Below the pieces are notes generated by a model that was not told the DNA's origin, did no database searches, and saw only the letters and a list, made by a program, of their open reading frames with translations. Source: Enterobacteriaceae bacterium (GTDB lineage Bacteria > Pseudomonadota > Gammaproteobacteria > Enterobacterales > Enterobacteriaceae). Taken from it: a DNA stretch of 64,000 nucleotides. This document shows, in pieces, positions 58,866 through 64,000 of this stretch. Positions within the stretch are counted from its first letter, which is position 1; each line of letters opens with the position of its first letter. The position numbers were made by a program, and so were the translations under genes. Location of the stretch: NCBI GenBank assembly GCA_031261005.1, contig JAISKF010000025.1:62001-126000 (forward strand), in the 5' to 3' direction.

Positions 58866-60932
58866 TTAATTTTTCACTGCGGAATCAGGCATCGCTTCAT
58901 AAGGCACTTCATTGATTGTTGGATTAGGATTGGCTCGTGCTGTAAATGCTGCGCGCAAACCGAAGAACACAATACTGAGCGTAATTAACATAAACAGAAC
59001 GGTTAGCCCTGCGTCCAATTGATTGTTAAATATCATGGTACTCATTTGATCCAGTGATTTGGCAGGAGCCAGAATTTCACCTTTATCCAGTGATGCCTGA
59101 TATTTATTCGCTAATGCAAGGAAACCTAAAGCAGGATTATCGTCAAACACTTTTTGCCAGCCCGCTGTCATGGTGCAGATCAGCAGGAAAATCGTTGGCA
59201 CAATCGCAACCCAAGCATAGCGTTCACGTTTCATTTTGAAGAGAACGACAGTACACAGTATCAACGCAATAGCGGCTAACATTTGGTTAGAGATACCAAA
59301 CAGTGGCCACAGCGTATTGATTCCGCCCAATGGATCGACCACGCCTTGATACACGAAGTAACCCCATGCCGCGACACATAACGCAGTAGCAATAATGTTA
59401 GCGATAAATGACTCAGTACGTTTTAGTGACGGAACGAATGTTCCCAGCAAATCTTGCAGCATAAAACGACCAGAGCGCGTACCGGCATCAACGGCGGTCA
59501 GGATAAACAGCGCTTCAAACAAAATAGCGAAGTGATACCAGAATGCCATCAATGTGGGACCGGTAAGCTGACTGAGAATATGCGCCATGCCAACCGCCAG
59601 CGTTGGCGCACCTCCCGCACGCGAGATAATGCTGGTTTCGCCGACATCTTGCGCGTACTGAATTAAAACATCGGGTGTGATAACAAAACCCCATGAACTG
59701 ACAGCAGCCGCGGCAGATTCAACAGTTGGACCCAGAATTGCAAGCGGGCTATTCATCGCAAAATAAACACCCGGATCGATAATTGATGCTGCGAGTAATG
59801 CCATCATAGCGACGAATGATTCCATCAACATACCGCCATAGCCGATAACGCGGGTATGTTTCTCGTTTTCCAGCATTTTCGGCGTTGTTCCTGACGAAAT
59901 CAGCGCATGAAAGCCAGAAATTGCGCCACAGGCAATAGTAATAAACAGGAATGGAAATAACTTACCTGACCATACAGGACCAGTACCATCAACAAACTGT
60001 GTCATCGCTGGCATTTGCAGTTCCGGCGCGATAATAACGATACCAATAGCCAGACCAACAATAGTGCCGATTTTCAGGAAAGTAGAGAGATAATCACGCG
60101 GTGCCAGCAATAACCAAACAGGTAATATTGAAGCGATACCACCATAAATAATCAGCGCCCACGTCATTGAAACGCCATCCAGAGTGAAGAGTGACGCCCA
60201 TGATTCACTTTTAGCTACTTCACCGCCATAAACAATGGCTAACATGAGTAACACGAAGCCAATAATAGAAACTTCACCGATTCTGCCTGGACGAATATAG
60301 CGACTGTATATCCCCATCAACACAGCAATAGGGATCGTTGCAGCGACGGTAAATGTTCCCCACGGACTATTCGTTAAGGCTTTAACCACGATTAATGCCA
60401 ATGCCGCTAAGATGATAATCATGATCATAAATGCGCCGAAAAGGGCAATAACACCAGGGACTTCACCTAACTCAGCTTTAACTAAATCCCCCAATGAGCG
60501 TCCATCGTGGCGCGTAGATACAAACAACACCATAAAGTCCTGGACAGCACCGGCGAGTACGACACCCGCTAGAATCCAAATCGTTCCGGGTAAATATCCC
60601 ATTTGTGCAGCCAATACCGGACCGACTAAAGGTCCAGCGCCAGCGATCGCGGCAAAATGGTGACCAAAAAGAATATACTTATTAGTTGGCACATAATCTA
60701 AACCGTCATTATGACGATACGCGGGAGTCATACGGGTTGGATCGAGGCATAACACCTTGTTAGCGATAAACTTACTGTAATAACGGTAAGCGATTAAATA
60801 TACGGATACCGCAACCACTACCAGCCAAAGAGCATTGACCTTTTCGCCATTATTCAGTGCAATCATGGCTATGCCACAAGCACCCAAAATAGCAACGGCG
60901 AACCATACAATATAGGACGCTATGCCGCGCAT
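58866..60932 (-). CDS. cstA: CstA, carbon-starvation pyruvate/peptide transporter
   Basis: 688 residues (E. coli 701), about 18 helices. GLDYVPTNKYILFGHHFAAIAGAGPLVGPVLAAQ and TIACGAISGFHALISSGTTPK are family hallmarks. The proton-driven pyruvate importers CstA and BtsT belong here; this one is nearer CstA as I read it. ATG at 60932 is preferred over 60938 because GGAGG then has a 7-nt spacing. The AGGAGGA region could be a CsrA target, as in E. coli. Located between fur and fldA, unlike E. coli. Confidence 0.93.
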   Translation of the reverse strand: MRGIASYIVWFAVAILGACGIAMIALNNGEKVNALWLVVVAVSVYLIAYRYYSKFIANKVLCLDPTRMTPAYRHNDGLDYVPTNKYILFGHHFAAIAGAGPLVGPVLAAQMGYLPGTIWILAGVVLAGAVQDFMVLFVSTRHDGRSLGDLVKAELGEVPGVIALFGAFMIMIIILAALALIVVKALTNSPWGTFTVAATIPIAVLMGIYSRYIRPGRIGEVSIIGFVLLMLAIVYGGEVAKSESWASLFTLDGVSMTWALIIYGGIASILPVWLLLAPRDYLSTFLKIGTIVGLAIGIVIIAPELQMPAMTQFVDGTGPVWSGKLFPFLFITIACGAISGFHALISSGTTPKMLENEKHTRVIGYGGMLMESFVAMMALLAASIIDPGVYFAMNSPLAILGPTVESAAAAVSSWGFVITPDVLIQYAQDVGETSIISRAGGAPTLAVGMAHILSQLTGPTLMAFWYHFAILFEALFILTAVDAGTRSGRFMLQDLLGTFVPSLKRTESFIANIIATALCVAAWGYFVYQGVVDPLGGINTLWPLFGISNQMLAAIALILCTVVLFKMKRERYAWVAIVPTIFLLICTMTAGWQKVFDDNPALGFLALANKYQASLDKGEILAPAKSLDQMSTMIFNNQLDAGLTVLFMLITLSIVFFGLRAAFTARANPNPTINEVPYEAMPDSAVKN

Positions 60933-61400
60933 AGGCATTCCTCCTCATTAATTTAAGAAGATAAACATAAAATTAAATGTTGGGTACGCTGAATAGATTT
61001 ATATCAGGGACATACATACTAAAAAGTGTGGTTTCCGGTAAATAAATCTATTCAGCCATCGTAATAAAGCAATGCAGATATACTGTTATAAATTTTATTC
61101 TTCCCGTAATTCCTCCATTAGTGATATGAATTTAACAAATTTATTACAAATTGGTTGATGTTTTTCACTCTAACAGTGGTATTGAGGCGTTAACTTGCAC
61201 TTGCTCACATGATCGTAAGTATTATGATAATAAAATGTTAATTAATGTTGCGATTTTCATTGGGCGGTGATTTATATCGGTTAATCTAAGTATTAGATAA
61301 AAATAAGTTATTGGAATTTAGGGAAGTGGAGAGAGGAAATAGGGAGATTGAAATAAAACATAAAAACACAATAACAACTGAAATATTTTAAGTCATTATG
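60933..61400. other. cstA upstream region
   Basis: About 470 bp of AT-rich DNA with no gene. A half CRP motif TCACA at 61205-61209 is the only regulatory hint. A MITE-like element begins just beyond. Confidence 0.45.
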
Positions 61401-61407
61401 TCATTTT

Positions 61408-61535
61408 TCGGAGGGGCGGTTGTTAATCGCCCGTTGGATTCATTGTGGTTTGGCGGGCAACAGATTGTTGCCCTACTAATTATTCTTTATTATCAATATA
61501 TTAGTTTTATCATTTTTTATTCAAATCTGAGGTTA
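61408..61535 (-). repeat. MITE-like palindromic element, copy 8 (inverted), overlapping the fldA stop codon
   Basis: Core 61411-61476 (GGGGCGGTTGTTAATCGCCC ... ACAGATTGTTGCCC), then ATTCTTTATTATCAATATAT, the inverted left arm, and the terminal repeat TTCAAATCTGAGGTTA ending at 61535. The final TTA is the complement of the fldA TAA. Confidence 0.75.
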
Positions 61536-62048
61536 AGCCAAACCCATTTCATCAGAAATTTGTTTTACCCATGCAGATACACGTTCAGCCGTGAGTTCTG
61601 GCTGGCGATCTTCATCAATGGCCAAACCAATAAAATGTTCGTCGTCCTCTAAACCTTTAGAGGCTTCAAAATGATAACCCTCTGTTGACCAGTTACCGAC
61701 AATAGTAGCGCCGCGTGGTTCAATAATATCGCGGATAGTACCCATTGCATCGCAGAAGTACTCTGCATAATCTTCCTGATCACCGCAACCAAAAATAGCG
61801 ACCAGTTTTCCTTCAAAATCAATTTCTTCCAATGTCGGGAAAAAGTCGTCCCAGTCACATTGAGCTTCGCCGTAATACCAAGTTGGAATACCCAGCAGTA
61901 GCGTATCGAAGCGTTCAACATCTTCTTTACTGCTTTTGGCGATGTCATGGATTTCTGCAACTTCTTTGCCGAGTTGCTTTTGAATCATTTTGGCAATGTT
62001 TTCAGTATTGCCAGTGTCGCTACCAAAGAAAATACCTACGGTTGCCAT
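61533..62048 (-). CDS. fldA: Flavodoxin I
   Basis: 171 residues (E. coli 176). FMN phosphate loop GSDTGNTE near the N-terminus; FMN-stacking regions IPTWYYGEAQCDWDD and GCGDQEDYAEYFCDA. Low-potential electron donor, for example to biotin, methionine and radical SAM enzymes including LipA and MiaB. The C-terminus DEMGLA is about five residues shorter than E. coli's, and its stop codon is inside the terminal repeat of the adjacent element. Confidence 0.96.
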   Translation of the reverse strand: MATVGIFFGSDTGNTENIAKMIQKQLGKEVAEIHDIAKSSKEDVERFDTLLLGIPTWYYGEAQCDWDDFFPTLEEIDFEGKLVAIFGCGDQEDYAEYFCDAMGTIRDIIEPRGATIVGNWSTEGYHFEASKGLEDDEHFIGLAIDEDRQPELTAERVSAWVKQISDEMGLA

Positions 62049-62194
62049 TATGCTTTACACCCTTTAATAGAAAGAATCGGATAAATATAACATTGTTGAT
62101 GTCGGTTGGCATCGTTAATCTGTGTTAAGCGACATCAATGATATAGTGCTTTTTATTATGTTTTATGCGGTCTTAGCAACGTTTTTTTTCGTGC

Positions 62195-62464
62195 TTATTT
62201 TTTGTATTCAACTAACAACATTTCAATCAATTCGCTGCGATTCATATCGCGCTGCATGGCGTGCAGATCGAGAATTTCTACCGCTTTTTGTGAAAGTTTT
62301 AACTCGACGCGCTTTAAGCCGCGAACCCGATCCCGCCGTAACTGATTGCGTTTGTTGATGCGTAACTGCTGATCTCGCGTCAACATACTGGTTTTCGGAC
62401 GCCCCGGACGACGTTCGTCAGCGAAGAGATCCAGCGTAGTACGATCTAATTGTTCTTTTGCCAT
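62195..62464 (-). CDS. ybfE: YbfE, LexA-regulated-type ribbon-helix-helix protein
   Basis: 89 residues starting MAKEQLDRTTLDLFADERRPGRPKT as in E. coli. A basic stretch QLRINKRNQLRRDRVRGLKRVELKL leads to a CopB-like DNA-binding region. In E. coli it is LexA-controlled; I found no LexA box (CTGT-N8-ACAG) upstream. The ATG at 62464 has GGTGAG upstream; a frame open to 62485 lacks homology. Next to fldA, as in E. coli. Confidence 0.9.
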   Translation of the reverse strand: MAKEQLDRTTLDLFADERRPGRPKTSMLTRDQQLRINKRNQLRRDRVRGLKRVELKLSQKAVEILDLHAMQRDMNRSELIEMLLVEYKK

Positions 62465-62557
62465 AAACTCACCATAGCCCACCATTACTCACTATAAAAA
62501 TAGCGGCTGCGGATAATAGCGTAGTCATATCCGTTAACCAATGGCTAATGCGCTGAT

Positions 62558-62585
62558 CCAGCCAATAATCAATGAATTTGGCTGG
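62558..62585 (-). terminator. Hairpin after ybfF
   Basis: CCAGCCAA / TTGGCTGG with an 11-12-nt loop, in the ybfE-ybfF gap. No T-run, so termination is doubtful. Confidence 0.35.
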
Positions 62586-62626
62586 AATTTACTCAAAACG
62601 AGAAAAAACGCATGATGATATAAAAC

Positions 62627-63391
62627 TCATGATGCAAAAAAGTTACGCACAATACGAATGACATGCTGCGGTTTTTCTGCATGAACCCAATGACCGCAGC
62701 CCGCAACGACATAGGCTTTGGCTTGAGGAAACTGACGCGCGATCTCGGAACGGTAGCTATCTTGAATATAAGGAGAGAGTTCGCCGCGAATAAAAATCAT
62801 CGGGTGATCCCATGCAGGGACGTCCTGCCAGCCGATAATATCGCGGTAGCATTGCTGTAGAACCGGTAGATTAAAGCGCCACTCGCCAGAATGGAATGAT
62901 TTTAGCAGAAATTGAATAACACCCTCATGCAGGTTCATTTTACGCATGATTGTTGCGGCTTCTGTACGTTGTTGCATGCCAGCTTGAGTTACGGCATTTA
63001 AAGCAGCAAAAACATCATCATGATGACTTTCTTTGTAATCTACCGGCGCAATATCAATCACGACTAATTGCCTGATGAGTTCAGGCGCTAACTCGGTTAA
63101 CTTCATTGATATTTTGCCGCCCATTGAGTGACCAATCAGTGAGATTTTGTCCAGTGACAGTTCGCGGCAAAGTGCGAGAATATCTTCCGCCATTACCTGA
63201 TAATTCATTTCTGGTGAATGAGGAGAAAGTCCATGATTACGCACATCAATTTGTAACGTTTGATAATCTTGCTGTAGGTCTCTGGCAAGCACGCCAAGAT
63301 TATCTAAACTGCCAAATAGCCCGTGAATAAGTAGGATAACAGGATCGCTGTTTTGGCGGCGATTTCCTTGTAGGCGATAGTTTAATTTCAT
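62627..63391 (-). CDS. ybfF: Acyl-CoA esterase-like alpha/beta hydrolase
   Basis: 254 residues. Oxyanion HGLFGSLDNLG, nucleophile elbow GHSMGG, catalytic His in GCGHWVHAEKP. It matches E. coli YbfF, which hydrolyses palmitoyl-CoA and malonyl-CoA esters in vitro. The ATG at 63391 matches the E. coli MKLN start; another lies 6 nt upstream. Divergent from seqA. Confidence 0.94.
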   Translation of the reverse strand: MKLNYRLQGNRRQNSDPVILLIHGLFGSLDNLGVLARDLQQDYQTLQIDVRNHGLSPHSPEMNYQVMAEDILALCRELSLDKISLIGHSMGGKISMKLTELAPELIRQLVVIDIAPVDYKESHHDDVFAALNAVTQAGMQQRTEAATIMRKMNLHEGVIQFLLKSFHSGEWRFNLPVLQQCYRDIIGWQDVPAWDHPMIFIRGELSPYIQDSYRSEIARQFPQAKAYVVAGCGHWVHAEKPQHVIRIVRNFFAS

Positions 63392-63487
63392 AACCATCTC
63401 ACATATTTAGTTGCTTTGCGTTAGAGTATCACGATACGAACTTGTATAATTGCCAAGATTAATCCGAAAAAGAATTATAGGACAAAG

Positions 63488-64000
63488 ATGAAAACTATCG
63501 AAGTTGATGAAGAGCTATATCGTTATATCGCCAGTCATACCCAGCATATTGGTGAAAGCGCTTCTGAAATTTTACGTCGGATGCTGAATCTGGCTCCGGC
63601 TGTGTCCGAGAATAATGAGCAAGTTATCACTGATCAAGAAACACAACAGGTGATGACGTCATCAGCAATAATGACGGCGCAGAACGTTGCTGTTACATCA
63701 GGGGATCGGATTCATCGTATCCGAAGTTTGTTAGATTCTGCTGAATTTAAAGGGCAGAAAAAAGTAGTTGATCGCTTTTTGTTGCTGCTATCGACGCTCT
63801 ATTTAATGGATAAAGATGGTTTTGCAGAAGCGACAGAATCGCTGCATGGTCGTACCCGCATCTATTTTTCTCATTCTAAAGATCAACTGCTAAAAAGCGG
63901 TCGCCATACAAAACCAAAAAGCATACCGCAAACTCCATATTGGGTTATCACTAACACCAATACCGGACGTAAACGCAGTATGATTGAACATATTATGTCT
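63488..64000 (+). CDS. seqA: Negative regulator of replication initiation SeqA (3' end outside the window)
   Basis: 171 codons visible, open to the window end; the E. coli protein has 181 residues. N-terminal oligomerisation domain MKTIEVDEELYRYIASHT with ESASEILRRML, a variable linker (longer and Gln/Ser-rich here), and the C-terminal hemimethylated-GATC domain with SLHGRTRIYFS, PQTPYWVITNTNTGRK and SMIEHIM. AGGA lies 5-6 nt before the ATG. It sequesters newly replicated oriC. Presence with Dam is expected. Confidence 0.96.
   Translation, partial: MKTIEVDEELYRYIASHTQHIGESASEILRRMLNLAPAVSENNEQVITDQETQQVMTSSAIMTAQNVAVTSGDRIHRIRSLLDSAEFKGQKKVVDRFLLLLSTLYLMDKDGFAEATESLHGRTRIYFSHSKDQLLKSGRHTKPKSIPQTPYWVITNTNTGRKRSMIEHIMS

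Noticed and set aside
61194-61209. CRP site upstream of cstA
   Set aside because: Only the TCACA half is good; the partner half CTTGC does not fit.
62465-62560. LexA box upstream of ybfE
   Set aside because: No CTGT-N8-ACAG was found in the region, despite E. coli ybfE being LexA-controlled.

Overview
The window is a stretch of chromosome from a gammaproteobacterium of the order Enterobacterales. Almost every gene has a clear E. coli counterpart, several stretches keep the E. coli gene order (hinT-lpoB-nagZ-ycfP-ndh; lipB-ybeD-dacA-rlpA-mrdB-mrdA-rlmH-rsfS-nadD-holA-lptE-leuS; gltIJKL-lnt-ybeXYZ-miaB-ubiF-tRNAs-asnB-nagCAB/nagE-glnS; fldA-ybfE-ybfF-seqA), and order-specific genes such as holE, seqA, tatE, ubiF and ynbABCD are present. 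The DNA reads AT-rich for the group (not counted). I cannot fix the genus; it is not a close Escherichia relative.

Layout. 1-4.9 kb: ptsG with a Mlc-type operator and a CRP box, a 1.5-kb gene-free stretch with two mobile-like repeats and an orphan terminator, a TauE/SafE permease, holE and a 40-residue lipoprotein gene. 4.9-8.3 kb: an autotransporter, a Dph6-like PP-loop ATPase and a 48-residue membrane protein. 8.3-14.8 kb: hinT, lpoB, nagZ, ycfP, ndh (with an FNR-like box), folE, yeiB. 14.8-21.3 kb: sanA, then ynbABCD plus one extra membrane gene, then tatE. 21.5-35.1 kb: one long minus-strand block for lipoylation, cell elongation, ribosome silencing, NAD synthesis and leuS. 35.3-45.4 kb: an unrecognised membrane gene, gltIJKL, lnt, corC, ybeY, ybeZ, miaB. 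45.5-47.8 kb: ubiF and seven tRNA genes in two duplicated clusters. 48-57.6 kb: asnB, the amino-sugar regulon nagC-nagA-nagB / nagE, glnS. 57.8-64 kb: fur, ybdD-cstA, fldA, ybfE, ybfF and the start of seqA.

No prophage, IS transposase, CRISPR or toxin-antitoxin system is visible. The most interesting structure lies between genes: (i) a family of about 190-200-bp, transposase-less elements with terminal inverted repeats around a GC-rich palindrome, eight copies, mostly just after gene ends, two of them with the terminal TTA forming the stop codon of lipA and fldA; (ii) a second, shorter dispersed repeat; (iii) sigma-54 promoter motifs, with NtrC-type boxes, in front of asnB and gltI; (iv) a duplicated tRNA promoter/gene block; (v) short in-place tandem repeats by lpoB, lptE and rlmH.

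Cooperation of genes: ptsG, nagE and nagBAC share a Mlc/NagC-type operator architecture with CRP, so sugar and amino-sugar uptake is probably controlled together. NagZ supplies recycled cell-wall N-acetylglucosamine, and NagA/NagB feed it to glycolysis. asnB and gltIJKL look like nitrogen-regulated targets. ynbA-D plus the extra gene look like a membrane-lipid headgroup pathway of unknown product.
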